Of a DNA stretch of 64,000 nucleotides, positions 10,893-20,413 are shown piece after piece. The stretch spans positions 933,501 to 997,500 of the forward strand of contig NZ_CP074126.1 of the NCBI RefSeq assembly GCF_018282095.1, read 5' to 3'. Numbering within the stretch: position 1 is the first letter of the stretch; each line of letters opens with the position of its first letter. Source of the DNA: Pseudovibrio brasiliensis. GTDB lineage: Bacteria > Pseudomonadota > Alphaproteobacteria > Rhizobiales > Stappiaceae. The position numbers and the translations under genes were made by a program. The notes below the pieces were generated by a model. That model saw only the letters and a program-made list of their open reading frames with translations, did no database searches and was not told the origin of the DNA.

Positions 10893-12119
10893 CTAAAAGT
10901 CCACGGGTTCTCGAATGGTTGGACAGGTCATGCAATGGCCACCACCGCGACCGCGTCCCAATTCTGAACCGTCAATGGCAATCACTTCCACTCCGGCTCT
11001 TTGAAGTTTGGAGTTTGTGTAAGTGTTTCGGCGGTACCCAACCACAACGCCGGGCTCGATGCAGACAACGTTGTTGCCATCATCCCATTGCTCGCGTTCC
11101 TGGTCATAAGCATTGCCGCCTGTGGTCACTACATGCAGCTTCTGCATACCGAGTGCATTGGCAATGACATCGAACAGATGACCTTCATCTTGTCTGTAGT
11201 CCACGCTTTCTGGTTTGTCCCCAGGACGGATCGAGAAGCAGATGATCTCATCGCAAACGCCAGAAAACGCAGTTGCTTTGTCGCGGTCAAGAAGGGTGAA
11301 AACAGTGTCCAAATGCATCGCTGCACGGCTCTTCGGCATCTGGCAAGCAATGACACGAGTTGCTGCCTTGTTGCGAAAGAGGGCTCGGGCCACTTGGCCA
11401 ACTGCTTGGGGGGTAGTGCGCTCACCCATTCCGATTAAAACAACTCCATTGCCGATTGGCATGACGTCACCGCCTTCCACGGTCGATTCATGGAAGTCTT
11501 CATCTGGGTCACCCCACCAGAAGTTAACCTTGCCTTTGAAGTGAGGATGGAACTTGTAAATTGCTGTGGTGAGGAGTGTCTCATTCTGGCGTGCCTGCCA
11601 AAACATCGGATTAAGAGTGACGCCGTTATAGATCCAGCAGGTTGTATCGCGGGTGAACAGTGTATTTGGAAGAGGTGGAATTACGAAGTCATTCGGATCC
11701 AGATAACTGCCAAAAACACCAGTTGGCTTGAAACCCAGTTCACCACGGGCGATACCACCAATCAGATGATCAGCGAGAAACTTCTCAGGCTGTTCGTATA
11801 GCCAGGCCCGCAGATCCTCGGCCATGCCATAACCAACGCGATTGTGCGTGATGCGGCGCTCCAGTACCCACTTACGAGCTTCCTGATCTTCCAGTGTTTC
11901 GGTCAGCAGATTGTGCATCTCCAGCACATTCACGCCGCGTTCTTCCATCCTCAGGCAGAAATCGTAGTGGTGTTTTTGTGCCTCGCGAACCCAGATCACA
12001 TCATCAAACAACAGTTCCTGGCAGTTGCCGGGAGTAAGGCGCATATGCGCGAGTCCGGGACGGCAAACCATCACTTCTTTCAGTTTGCCAACTTCCGAAT
12101 GAACACCAAATTCAGTCAT
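10893..12119 (-). CDS. arcA: Arginine deiminase
   Basis: A 408-residue guanidino-modifying enzyme that hydrolyses L-arginine to citrulline and ammonia. Typical blocks are [18 protein letters not shown] at the N-terminus, [38 protein letters not shown] and the C-terminal GGGHCMTCP with the nucleophilic cysteine. Length matches bacterial ArcA. It is the first enzyme of the arcABC block and lies 122 bp downstream of the YfcC-type carrier gene, in the same direction. Confidence 0.97.
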   Translation of the reverse strand: MTEFGVHSEVGKLKEVMVCRPGLAHMRLTPGNCQELLFDDVIWVREAQKHHYDFCLRMEERGVNVLEMHNLLTETLEDQEARKWVLERRITHNRVGYGMAEDLRAWLYEQPEKFLADHLIGGIARGELGFKPTGVFGSYLDPNDFVIPPLPNTLFTRDTTCWIYNGVTLNPMFWQARQNETLLTTAIYKFHPHFKGKVNFWWGDPDEDFHESTVEGGDVMPIGNGVVLIGMGERTTPQAVGQVARALFRNKAATRVIACQMPKSRAAMHLDTVFTLLDRDKATAFSGVCDEIICFSIRPGDKPESVDYRQDEGHLFDVIANALGMQKLHVVTTGGNAYDQEREQWDDGNNVVCIEPGVVVGYRRNTYTNSKLQRAGVEVIAIDGSELGRGRGGGHCMTCPTIREPVDF

Positions 12120-12241
12120 GTTGCAGACTCCGTTCCAGAATTCTTATGTTTTGCGAGATGACTATCTCGTTGTGTGGTTCAGAGATGTGTTGTGATGCAG
12201 AGGCGAGCTAGCGGATGCCCACCTCTAGCAACTCAGTTGTT

Positions 12242-13642
12242 CTAAACGGCCAGTGACAGTGCCAGTGAAATCAGGATGAACAGAATGATCACGAGCGGAA
12301 TTGCGAACCTCAGCCATTTGTCATAAGGCACACGTCCAATCGCCAAACCGCCCATCACAACGGCAAAGGTTGGGTTGAATAGGTTCAGAAGACCGCTGGC
12401 AGACTGGAAGGCTGTGACCACATACTCAGCTCCCACATTGGAGAAGCCAGCGAGTGGCGCCATGATAGGCATGGAAAGTACAGCCAGACCGGAAGAGGAC
12501 GGTACGAAGAACGAGAGCACCAGCTCCAGCCAGAACATCACATTGATGAAGGCAACCTTGCTGAGGCCGCTGACAGCCTGCTCAGACCAGTAAAGGATCG
12601 TATCTGTAATGGAACCTGCATCCATCACCACCACGATACCGCGGGCCACACCGATGATCAGCGCAACTCCAAGCAAATCACGTGCACCATCCAGGAAGTT
12701 GTCGACAAACTCATGCTCGCCTTGCCGCGCGACAATACCCACGAGGATTGATGCGGCAAGGAACAGGGCGGCCATTTCACCCATCCACCAGCCTAGCACC
12801 GCAACACCATAGATCAGCAGACCGAAGGTGATGACAAAGATCGCCATGATCCAGCCGTGCTTTGCGGTGAAATCGGGAATGTCATCGGAAGAAACGCCTT
12901 GTAGGAAATGCTTTTCGTTATCTTCCTTCATGTCGGCAACTAGGGAAGCAGAATGATCTGCTTTCACCTTGGCGGCATACCGCATCACCCAGGCTACACA
13001 GACCAGCCAACCAACGATGAGAATGAGGAAACGCAGACCAATGCCGTCGGTAAACGGCACACCCGCTGCGTTGGAGGCAATCACTGTTGCGAACGGATTG
13101 ATGGTTGAACCAAGTGTCCCAATCCCAGCCCCAAGCATAATCACAGCAACACCGGTCATCGAGTCATAACCTGCTCGGATCATCACTGGAATGATGAGGG
13201 CATAAAACGCGAGGCTTTCCTCTGCCATCCCATAAATCGTGCCTCCAGCTGCAAAGAAGGCCATCAATATGGGGATCATAAGGTTCTCTCGTCCTTTAAG
13301 ACCCGTCATGATCTTGGCAATACCTGCATCAATCGCCCCTGTGCGTGTCACCACCATCAGGAAGCCGCCAATCACCAGAACGAAGACAGCCACATCGATA
13401 GCGTTGGCACTGTAGGAGACTGGGTCATAAAGCCCCGCAATTGGTGCCATAAAGACTTCAACTGGACCTTGAGGATTGGCCTCTACCAGATGGTACGTGC
13501 CAGGAACCGGAACTTCTTTATCAAGTACTGGGTTGATGACCCGGTCGTATTGGCCTGCAGGAACGAACCAGGTTGCAATCGCAACGAGAATGATGAGAGC
13601 AAATAGAATTGTAAACGCGGTAGGAAACTTGAACTTCGACAT
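12242..13642 (-). CDS. YfcC-family membrane carrier, likely arginine/ornithine exchanger of the arc operon
   Basis: A 466-residue membrane protein with about 12 hydrophobic segments. It starts MSKFKFPTAFTILFALIILV, has ATWFVPAGQYDR after the first helix, and FVPSSSGLAVLSMPIMAPLA near the C-terminus, all features of the YfcC / anaerobic C4-dicarboxylate-carrier-like family. Members of this family stand in for the APC-type ArcD in several arginine deiminase operons (for example in Borrelia). Its position as first gene before arcA makes arginine/ornithine exchange the likely job. That substrate is inferred from context only. Confidence 0.82.
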   Translation of the reverse strand: MSKFKFPTAFTILFALIILVAIATWFVPAGQYDRVINPVLDKEVPVPGTYHLVEANPQGPVEVFMAPIAGLYDPVSYSANAIDVAVFVLVIGGFLMVVTRTGAIDAGIAKIMTGLKGRENLMIPILMAFFAAGGTIYGMAEESLAFYALIIPVMIRAGYDSMTGVAVIMLGAGIGTLGSTINPFATVIASNAAGVPFTDGIGLRFLILIVGWLVCVAWVMRYAAKVKADHSASLVADMKEDNEKHFLQGVSSDDIPDFTAKHGWIMAIFVITFGLLIYGVAVLGWWMGEMAALFLAASILVGIVARQGEHEFVDNFLDGARDLLGVALIIGVARGIVVVMDAGSITDTILYWSEQAVSGLSKVAFINVMFWLELVLSFFVPSSSGLAVLSMPIMAPLAGFSNVGAEYVVTAFQSASGLLNLFNPTFAVVMGGLAIGRVPYDKWLRFAIPLVIILFILISLALSLAV

Positions 13643-13945
13643 TTGTTTTTCCGCTTAGTTATTTGTCGAATGTAATTGTGCTGTCGCTACCTAATATCTA
13701 TGTGGATACTTGCGTCAACTGGCGTTGAGTTTCTTGATTAAAGGGTGTCACAAACAAAACGTTGAATTGTGTTATGATGTTTTTAAGTAAATTCTACGGA
13801 GTTGTTGAAATCGATCTAGTAAAATTGTGAGGGTCAACCTAAGATGGGTCGGCGCAAGGCATTGCAAACCATCCGCTAACATCGGATGTTGCGTAGCTAA
13901 TCGCCGAAAACAGCATTTCAGTAGGTTAAGCGATCTAAAATGCGC
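13643..13945. promoter_or_regulatory. Control region upstream of the arc operon
   Basis: About 300 bp without a gene. It contains an inverted repeat TCAAC-TGGC-GTTGA (13715-13728), 73 bp upstream of the operon's first start, which could be a regulator site. A hairpin CATCCG-CTAACAT-CGGATG (13870-13888) lies downstream of the minus-strand CofD-like gene but has no good T run, so it is only a weak terminator candidate. No clear FNR box (TTGAT-N4-ATCAA) was found. Confidence 0.35.
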
Positions 13946-15130
13946 TCAGAGAAAACTCAATAGCATGCAAACTAGTTTTTCCGGATCGTAATAAGGAACC
14001 GAATGGGTACTCGTCAGGTCAGCTCCAATCAGTGAAATTCCCTGTGCTTCCAGCTCTGCCCAGTCAAACTCGGCAGCATGCCTCTCATCCGTGACAACAA
14101 AGTTGAGCAGCTTATCTGTCGGGGTGTCTTCTCCTGCATCAGCGCGCAAATGCTTTAGCAGCGCATCTACGGTCTCATTCGGGCTCATCCCAAACTGCTC
14201 AGGGTCATTGCCAAGGTTTGGCACGTAAACCTTTGGGTTGGGACTACGGGCAATGGACTTGCCCACGCCTTTAGGCAGAAGGTTCGCAATTAGACTGCTG
14301 TGAAAGCTACCCGGCGGATAGCAGATCATGTCTGCTGTCTCGATGAGATGCTGCTTTTTCGGCGACACCTCTATCTCTACCGGTTCACCACCAGCTAAGG
14401 AACGTGTCAGATAAGTCCGTTTGATCTTGCTGGCAATCGGAGCGGTCTCCTTGCCAGTCATATTGTGCTGCCCGACAATGATCTCGCCAGAGTCCAGCTC
14501 CACAGCAAGGTGCAAGCGCGCGTCTACGGTCGCCAGCACAGTGCCAAGAGTATTCACCAGCTTGGAAAACAGAAAGATGATTGGATCAAGCTTCTGGTTG
14601 TTGTTCAGATATCCGCCAGCAAGGATCAGGTTACCAATGCTTGCCCCACGCAGATCAAAATCTGACGGCATTGCATCATGGAAGAATGCCAGCTGGTGCC
14701 GAATGAGGCGGCGCATAGGGTTGGGCACCCGCGCAATCAGCTGATCATGCCCTTCCAAAAGGTCAACTAAATCGCCATGCAACTCATCAAGAGAGGCAGT
14801 CTTTGGAAAGCGATGAGTGAAGAGACGATAGATCTCAGATTGCCCAAGCACACTCTCGTCCGCCAATGCGATCAATCGTGATCGCAGATCACCAATCGCG
14901 GGCATACCAAACGCATGACGAAGAACAGCAGAACTTCCTCCGCTGTCAAACGGTGTCATCAGGTGGATCGAGTTATGCGTGTATTGCTTGAGAGCACGGG
15001 CAGTAGGATTAAGTGCGCTTCCGCCACTGAAGAACAGCAGGGCAGGGCCAAGCTCCGGCAGACGCTTATAGCGACTGATGCGAACAGGATCTGGAAGTGT
15101 GAGACCGCGTGTAACACTAAACTGCTGCAT
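13946..15130 (-). CDS. CofD/YvcK-superfamily protein ('GAK system' CofD-like type)
   Basis: About 394 residues of the YvcK/CofD (2-phospho-L-lactate transferase) fold. The N-terminus has LLFFSGGSALNPTARAL (glycine-rich nucleotide loop), followed by IHLMTPFDSGGSSAVLRHAF, a match to the family's GGSSG segment. Mid-protein blocks GASIGNLILAG and VYVPNLGNDPEQ and the late MICYPPGSFHSSL also fit. It resembles the CofD-like proteins of the so-called GAK gene set, but no ATP-grasp or partner gene is present here. The ATG at 15130 is used; a TTG at 15160 is possible. Actual reaction is unknown. Confidence 0.7.
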   Translation of the reverse strand: MQQFSVTRGLTLPDPVRISRYKRLPELGPALLFFSGGSALNPTARALKQYTHNSIHLMTPFDSGGSSAVLRHAFGMPAIGDLRSRLIALADESVLGQSEIYRLFTHRFPKTASLDELHGDLVDLLEGHDQLIARVPNPMRRLIRHQLAFFHDAMPSDFDLRGASIGNLILAGGYLNNNQKLDPIIFLFSKLVNTLGTVLATVDARLHLAVELDSGEIIVGQHNMTGKETAPIASKIKRTYLTRSLAGGEPVEIEVSPKKQHLIETADMICYPPGSFHSSLIANLLPKGVGKSIARSPNPKVYVPNLGNDPEQFGMSPNETVDALLKHLRADAGEDTPTDKLLNFVVTDERHAAEFDWAELEAQGISLIGADLTSTHSVPYYDPEKLVCMLLSFL

Positions 15131-15500
15131 AAATGAACTTGCCCGACTACGAGAATTCAATCCCTCTTACCATAAGAGATCTATTAGATCGGTTTACGGC
15201 TAAATTGTAGATTCAGCCTGACTAAATCAGAAGCATCCCCAACGATCTATCATGAATTCAGTAATTTTTAATGCCTCTAAGAAGCATTAAAGTATATCTC
15301 ACATTAGATATATCAGTGATTCAGTAAAAATTCTGTCAAATCAAAAATGAATATTCGCTGCTCATGAACCAGAGATAAGAAAATAAGAGAAAATACCTGT
15401 AGTTCTTGTGGGTTTGGTGGGTATTCTTATTATCTGTATTTGACACCAGCAAATTCAGAGGATGTAAAGCTCTGGAAACAATAAAAATAGAGAGAATAGC
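15131..15500. promoter_or_regulatory. Divergent AT-rich promoter region
   Basis: 370 bp of AT-rich sequence separates the CofD-like gene from the divergent acyl-CoA synthetase gene. No convincing open frame or known operator was recognised. It presumably carries both promoters. Confidence 0.4.
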
Positions 15501-17327
15501 ATGAGTTCGCAGGCCCAGCCCGTTGCTCAAACACAAGCTCAAGATGCGTTTAAATCAATTCCAGAAGCATTTATGGAATCGGTCGAACGCCTTGCCGATA
15601 AACCGGCATATTTCGTGCGTGGTGAAACTGGATGGGACGCAACGAGCTGGACCGAATATGGCGAGCAAGTGCGCAATGCTGCAAAAGCTCTCCTAGCGCT
15701 GGGTGTGAACCCTGGGGATGCTGTTTGTATTCTGAGCTACAACCGTCCTGAATGGACGATCATGGACGTTGCTGCCATGATGATTGGGGCTGTTCCTACA
15801 GGCATCTACTGGACGGCAGCTGCCCCAGAAATCAACTACATCCTGCGGCACTCTCAAGGCCGCATCCTGCTTGCTGAAACCAAAGCCCAGCTGAAAGGCA
15901 TCGGTGAGCAGTCAGAGAACATGCGCCATTTGCGCAAGGTGATCCGTCTGGATGGACGCGTAGAAAACCCTGACCAGTACACCTGGGCAAGCTTCATGTC
16001 TCTGGGTGAAAACAGTCCGGGACTGGATGCAGAGCTGGACCAGCGCCTCAATGATATTGCAGCCGAAGACATCGCGCTCCAAATCTACACCTCTGGTACA
16101 ACTGGCCTTCCGAAAGCGGTACAGATCAGCCACCGCGCAATCCGTGCTGAATCTGATGCGCTGAACCTGGCGTTCAAACCAACCCCGGCAGACCGCTATA
16201 TCTCCTATCTGCCAATGGCACACATTGCAGAACAGTGCGGTACCATCATTCAGGCATGTGACACAGGCTATCCCGTCTATTATGCCAAGTCCGTCACCAG
16301 CCTTGGCGAACACCTGCCGGAAGTCCGCCCGACTGTAACCTTCGGTGTTCCTCGGATTTTCGAGAAGATCCACGAGAAGGTCGAAAAAAAGCTGAACAAG
16401 GAAAAGGGCTTCAAGGGCAAGCTCATCCAATGGTCGCTGCAAACAAGTAAGGATTGGTACGGTCAGACCCTCAACGGCAAATCTGCTGGCTTGATGCTTA
16501 ACCTCAAAAAGAAGGTCGCCAACCGCCTTGTGCTCGACAAGATCAAGCACAAAATCGGCCTCGACAAGATGCGCATGTTCGTGAGTGGGGGAGCTCCGGT
16601 TTCCAAACGTGTCTTGGAAGCGTTCACCGGCTTGGACATCGTGATCCGTGAGGTCTACGGCCAGTCAGAAAACTGTGGTGGCGCGACCATCAATATCATT
16701 GGTTCGACCCGTTTGGGCTCTGTCGGGAAACCGATGGAAGGTGTCACAATCAAGATCGCGGCAGATGGTGAGATCCTCTGTAAAGCCGGTACAAACTTCT
16801 CCGGTTATGCGCATGACCCAGCATCCACCGATGAGGCTCTGCGTGATGGTTGGCTCTACAGTGGCGATATCGGTTATCTCGATAAAGACGGCTACTTGTT
16901 CATCACGGGCCGCAAAAAAGAGATCATCATCACTTCAGGTGGCAAGAACATCTCTCCGGCATTGCTGGAGCAAGATCTCATGGAACTGCCAATGGTGGAA
17001 TATGCTGTTGTCGCAGGAAACAACCAGACCTTCCTGAGCGCTCTGATTACAATCGATGGCGTGATGGCACAGCGGTTTGCAACGGAAAACAACATCAAAC
17101 CAGAAGATGTCCTGAAATCTGATCAGCTGCGCAGCGTCGTCCAAGCAGGGATCAACAAAGTGAATGCGCGACATTCTCGTGTTGAGCGTATTCGTAAATT
17201 TGAAATTTTGCCAGACGGCTTCTCAATTCAAACGGGTGAGCTGACACCAACCCTGAAGATCCGACGCGCAAAGGTGCTGAATAACCACGCTGATGCACTG
17301 GAAAACATCTATAAGCACGATGCTTAA
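15501..17327 (+). CDS. Long-chain fatty acyl-CoA synthetase (AMP-forming)
   Basis: A 608-residue ANL-superfamily enzyme of the long FadD15/FAA type. It shows the P-loop IYTSGTTGLPKAVQISHRA (about residue 195), PMAHIAEQ, the A5-like motif REVYGQSENCGG, then SGDIGYLDKDGYLFITGRKKE and SGGKNISP, where the family normally has its swivel-hinge and catalytic lysine region. It activates fatty acids to acyl-CoA via acyl-AMP. The ATG follows AGAGAG at suitable spacing. It stands alone, divergent from the CofD-like gene and convergent with uxaC, so context does not refine chain length. Confidence 0.9.
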   Translation: MSSQAQPVAQTQAQDAFKSIPEAFMESVERLADKPAYFVRGETGWDATSWTEYGEQVRNAAKALLALGVNPGDAVCILSYNRPEWTIMDVAAMMIGAVPTGIYWTAAAPEINYILRHSQGRILLAETKAQLKGIGEQSENMRHLRKVIRLDGRVENPDQYTWASFMSLGENSPGLDAELDQRLNDIAAEDIALQIYTSGTTGLPKAVQISHRAIRAESDALNLAFKPTPADRYISYLPMAHIAEQCGTIIQACDTGYPVYYAKSVTSLGEHLPEVRPTVTFGVPRIFEKIHEKVEKKLNKEKGFKGKLIQWSLQTSKDWYGQTLNGKSAGLMLNLKKKVANRLVLDKIKHKIGLDKMRMFVSGGAPVSKRVLEAFTGLDIVIREVYGQSENCGGATINIIGSTRLGSVGKPMEGVTIKIAADGEILCKAGTNFSGYAHDPASTDEALRDGWLYSGDIGYLDKDGYLFITGRKKEIIITSGGKNISPALLEQDLMELPMVEYAVVAGNNQTFLSALITIDGVMAQRFATENNIKPEDVLKSDQLRSVVQAGINKVNARHSRVERIRKFEILPDGFSIQTGELTPTLKIRRAKVLNNHADALENIYKHDA

Positions 17328-17348
17328 TGTAGCTTCTGATGTCAGAAA

Positions 17349-17378
17349 CCCCTTGGTCCAGAGGCATGGTCCAAGGGG
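17349..17378. terminator. Hairpin between acyl-CoA synthetase and uxaC
   Basis: CCCCTTGG (17349-17356) and CCAAGGGG (17371-17378) form an 8-bp stem with further partial pairing inside. The T tract is short, so it may act as a weak shared terminator for the two convergent genes. Confidence 0.5.
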
Positions 17379-17406
17379 CTTCATGGGATAAAGCAGGGGC
17401 TAAAGC

Positions 17407-18825
17407 CTACCTACTTTCATCAAGGAACCAGTTTGCTGCATTGTTGTAGCAAATGTCCCTGATCATGCCTCCCGCTAGCTCAAAATCACCCGGAATATGG
17501 CCTTTATCCATCCACTCTCCAACGATCTTGCAAAGCAAGCGACGGAAATACTCGTGTCGTGGGAAAGATAGGAACGATCTGCTGTCTGTCAACATGCCGA
17601 GGAACTGAGAAAGCAATCCCATCTGCGCTAATTGTGTCATTTGACGTTCCATACCGTCCAGCTGATCGTTGTGCCACCAGCCCGTGCCGGCCTGCACCTT
17701 ACCGCCAACAGAACCATCCTGGAAGTTGCCGGCTGTTGTTACAACGACTTCGTTCTTGGTTGGATCAAGAGAGTAAAGCACGATGCGCGGCAGTGCTTTG
17801 TCACGATCCAGCGTATCTAAAAACTGGTTCAACGGGTTTGCAAGTTCTCGGTCATCGATACCGTCACAGCCCACATCTGGTCCCAGTGCTTTTAACATGC
17901 GGCTGCGGTTGTTTCGTGTTGCGCCAATGTGCATCTGCATCACCCAACCGCGCTTCGCATACTCCTTGCCAAGGAACACCTGAACCGCTGACTGAAAGGC
18001 CGTCACATCATCAACGCTCAGCGTTGCGCCGCCTTGCCCTTCCTTAAAGATGCGATCCAACTCTGCAACAGTTGGAACTGGGCAGAACAGCATGGAGTCC
18101 AGACCGTGGTCAGCAGCACGACAACCGTGGCGGCCAAAATGATCCAGCCGCATGCTCAACGCTTCCAAAAGGCGTTCATACTTGTCGATATGGAAACCAA
18201 CGCGCCTGCTGAGCTTCATGATGTAGTCGCCAAAGGTCGGCTTATCGATCTTGAAGGCTGGGTCTGGACGGAAGGTTGGACGCACAACCATAGTTGAGGT
18301 TGTATCCTGAGCGATCATCTTGTGCCAATGCAGGTCGTCACAAGGATCATCGGTGGTGCCCAACATCTTCACGTTCTGCATCTGTAACAGGCCGCGTGCT
18401 GAGAACTGCTTGGTCGCCAGTTTCGCGTTGCAAACCTCCCAAACGGTTTCTGCCGATTTATCCGAGAGAGACACGCCTTCCAGCCCGAAATACCGATACA
18501 TCTCCAGATGTGTCCAATGGTACAGCGGATTCCCAAGGAACTTTGGCATTACGGAAGCGTAAGCAAGGAACTTCTCTTTGAAGCTCGTGTCTTTGCCAGT
18601 GATCAGGCTCTCGCTGATACCGGCCCACCGCATCGCGCGCCACTTGTAGTGATCGCCTTCCAGCCAGACGCGGCCAATATCATCAAAGCGGCGATCCTCA
18701 GCAATGGTCTGCGGACACAGGTGGTTGTGATAGTCCACGATCGGCATTTCTGCTGCGTAGTCGTGGTAAAGTCGTTGTGCGGCTTCTGTCTCGAGGAGGA
18801 AGTTTGGTCCAAGAAATGGCTGCAT
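17407..18825 (-). CDS. uxaC: Glucuronate (uronate) isomerase
   Basis: 472 residues from the ATG at 18825, which gives the family start MQPFLGPNFLLETEAAQRLY and matches the usual 470-residue length; an upstream TTG at 18906 would add 27 atypical residues. The metal-site motif IVDYHNHLCP is near residue 30. UxaC converts D-glucuronate to D-fructuronate (and galacturonate to tagaturonate). It is the last gene of the minus-strand arm of the glucuronide regulon, downstream of uxuB. Confidence 0.95.
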   Translation of the reverse strand: MQPFLGPNFLLETEAAQRLYHDYAAEMPIVDYHNHLCPQTIAEDRRFDDIGRVWLEGDHYKWRAMRWAGISESLITGKDTSFKEKFLAYASVMPKFLGNPLYHWTHLEMYRYFGLEGVSLSDKSAETVWEVCNAKLATKQFSARGLLQMQNVKMLGTTDDPCDDLHWHKMIAQDTTSTMVVRPTFRPDPAFKIDKPTFGDYIMKLSRRVGFHIDKYERLLEALSMRLDHFGRHGCRAADHGLDSMLFCPVPTVAELDRIFKEGQGGATLSVDDVTAFQSAVQVFLGKEYAKRGWVMQMHIGATRNNRSRMLKALGPDVGCDGIDDRELANPLNQFLDTLDRDKALPRIVLYSLDPTKNEVVVTTAGNFQDGSVGGKVQAGTGWWHNDQLDGMERQMTQLAQMGLLSQFLGMLTDSRSFLSFPRHEYFRRLLCKIVGEWMDKGHIPGDFELAGGMIRDICYNNAANWFLDESR

Positions 18826-18919
18826 CGTTTTCTGCCCTGAAAGTGGTGGGAGCGACCCTTTGATCTCTCCCTGAATGTGAGCGTCTGCCCTGCTAGTGCC
18901 GGGCAAAACTCCGGGAAAT

Positions 18920-20398
18920 CTAATCGGCCAAATCTGCTACGGCCTGCGCGGCACCTTTTTCTGCCACTGCACGATAGGCGTTGTGAACTGCCTTCTTGAA
19001 CTCATCGTTAGCAACAAGTTCAGATGGGAACACAGAATCCAACGCAAGCAGAGTATCGACGTAGGTTGTCTCGTCCGCACCATCATTGGCGACAATTGCG
19101 GCAAGTTTCTCCTTCAGCGGATCAACCACCTCGTAGCTTTTGCCATTGCGATCCGCGCGGATGTAGTTCATCCAGCCGCCAATCCCGAGCACCAGATGAT
19201 GATAATCGCCCCCATTGGCCAGATGGAACTTCACGGAATTCAGCCAGCGCTGTGGCATTTTCTGCGTGCCATCGGCTGCAATCTGCCAGGTGCGGTGTTT
19301 CAGTTTGGAGTTGGAATAGCGCTTCAGCAATGAGTCTGCATAAGCCACCAGATCCATATCTCCCGGCACATCCAGTGTTGGCAGTTGCTCATCCACCATC
19401 AGCTTGCGCGCTTCAGCGTAAAACACAGGATCCGCTGCACAATCCGCAATAGTCTCTTTGCCAGCAAGGAAGCCAAGATAGGCGAGGAAGGAGTGAGAGC
19501 CGTTGAGCGTACGAAGCTTCATTTCTTCAAATGGCTCCACATCAGCAACCAGTTGTGCCCCGGCGAGCTCCCATTGAGGGCGGCCCGCTTTGAAGTTGTC
19601 TTCAATAACCCATTGACGGAACGGCTCACAAACGATGCCATTCAGATCAACCTGTCCGCCAAGGCTCTCACGGATCAGCTCGCGGGACTCATCCGTCAGT
19701 GCCGGAACAATGCGGTCCACCATGGTGGAAGGGAAGGAGACATTCTCTTCAATCCACGCCGCCAGTTCTGCATCCAGCTTCGCAGCAAACTCGCGAACAG
19801 CTATGCCGCAGAGGACACCGTTGTGAGGCAGGTTATCGCAGGACATGACGGTGATTGGGCCATGTCCAAGTGCCCGACGCTTTGCCAGACCCGCAACAAT
19901 CAACCCAATTGCAGTCTTTGGAGCAGAAGGGGAAGAGAGGTCCTGCTGGATCATTTCATTGTCGAGATCCAGCTTTCCGTTTTTAACGCAGTAACCCTTC
20001 TCTGTAACTGTCAGAGAAATGACCTTGAGTTGTTCTTCAGCTAAACCGTCAATCAGTGCCTCAACACCATCACGCGCCAGATGCTGCGTTTCACACACCG
20101 CACCAAGCAGACGAGTGTTCGTTCCTTCATCAGCGGTCTCAACCAGTGTGTAGAGGTAATCGTTCTCCTCCAGTTTATCAAACAGATCGGAGGTGCCGAA
20201 CAGTTCGATCACGCGCATGCCCCAATCACCACCACCGGCAGCAAGTGTCTCATGCAGATGCATAGCAACGTGCGCACGGGCGAAGGCGCCAAAACCAATA
20301 TGAGCAATGCGTGGTTTCAATGATCCGCGGACATAAGACGGCACCGAAACATCACTAGGAAGTGCATTGAGATCGAGTTTTTGAAATTCAAAAGTCAT
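18920..20398 (-). CDS. uxuB: Fructuronate reductase / mannitol dehydrogenase family
   Basis: A 492-residue long-chain polyol dehydrogenase-family enzyme with an N-terminal NAD-binding fold (PRIAHIGFGAFARAH, about residue 30) and the C-terminal helical domain (KLRTLNGSHSFLAYLGFLAG, and KHRTWQIAADGTQKMPQRW). In this operon it should reduce D-fructuronate to D-mannonate, linking UxaC to UxuA. Sequence alone does not exclude a mannitol or arabinitol dehydrogenase; the neighbouring uxaC, uidA and uxuA make fructuronate the likely substrate. Ends 95 bp before the uxaC start. Confidence 0.9.
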   Translation of the reverse strand: MTFEFQKLDLNALPSDVSVPSYVRGSLKPRIAHIGFGAFARAHVAMHLHETLAAGGGDWGMRVIELFGTSDLFDKLEENDYLYTLVETADEGTNTRLLGAVCETQHLARDGVEALIDGLAEEQLKVISLTVTEKGYCVKNGKLDLDNEMIQQDLSSPSAPKTAIGLIVAGLAKRRALGHGPITVMSCDNLPHNGVLCGIAVREFAAKLDAELAAWIEENVSFPSTMVDRIVPALTDESRELIRESLGGQVDLNGIVCEPFRQWVIEDNFKAGRPQWELAGAQLVADVEPFEEMKLRTLNGSHSFLAYLGFLAGKETIADCAADPVFYAEARKLMVDEQLPTLDVPGDMDLVAYADSLLKRYSNSKLKHRTWQIAADGTQKMPQRWLNSVKFHLANGGDYHHLVLGIGGWMNYIRADRNGKSYEVVDPLKEKLAAIVANDGADETTYVDTLLALDSVFPSELVANDEFKKAVHNAYRAVAEKGAAQAVADLAD

Positions 20399-20413
20399 AG
20401 AAGGTGGGCCTTA

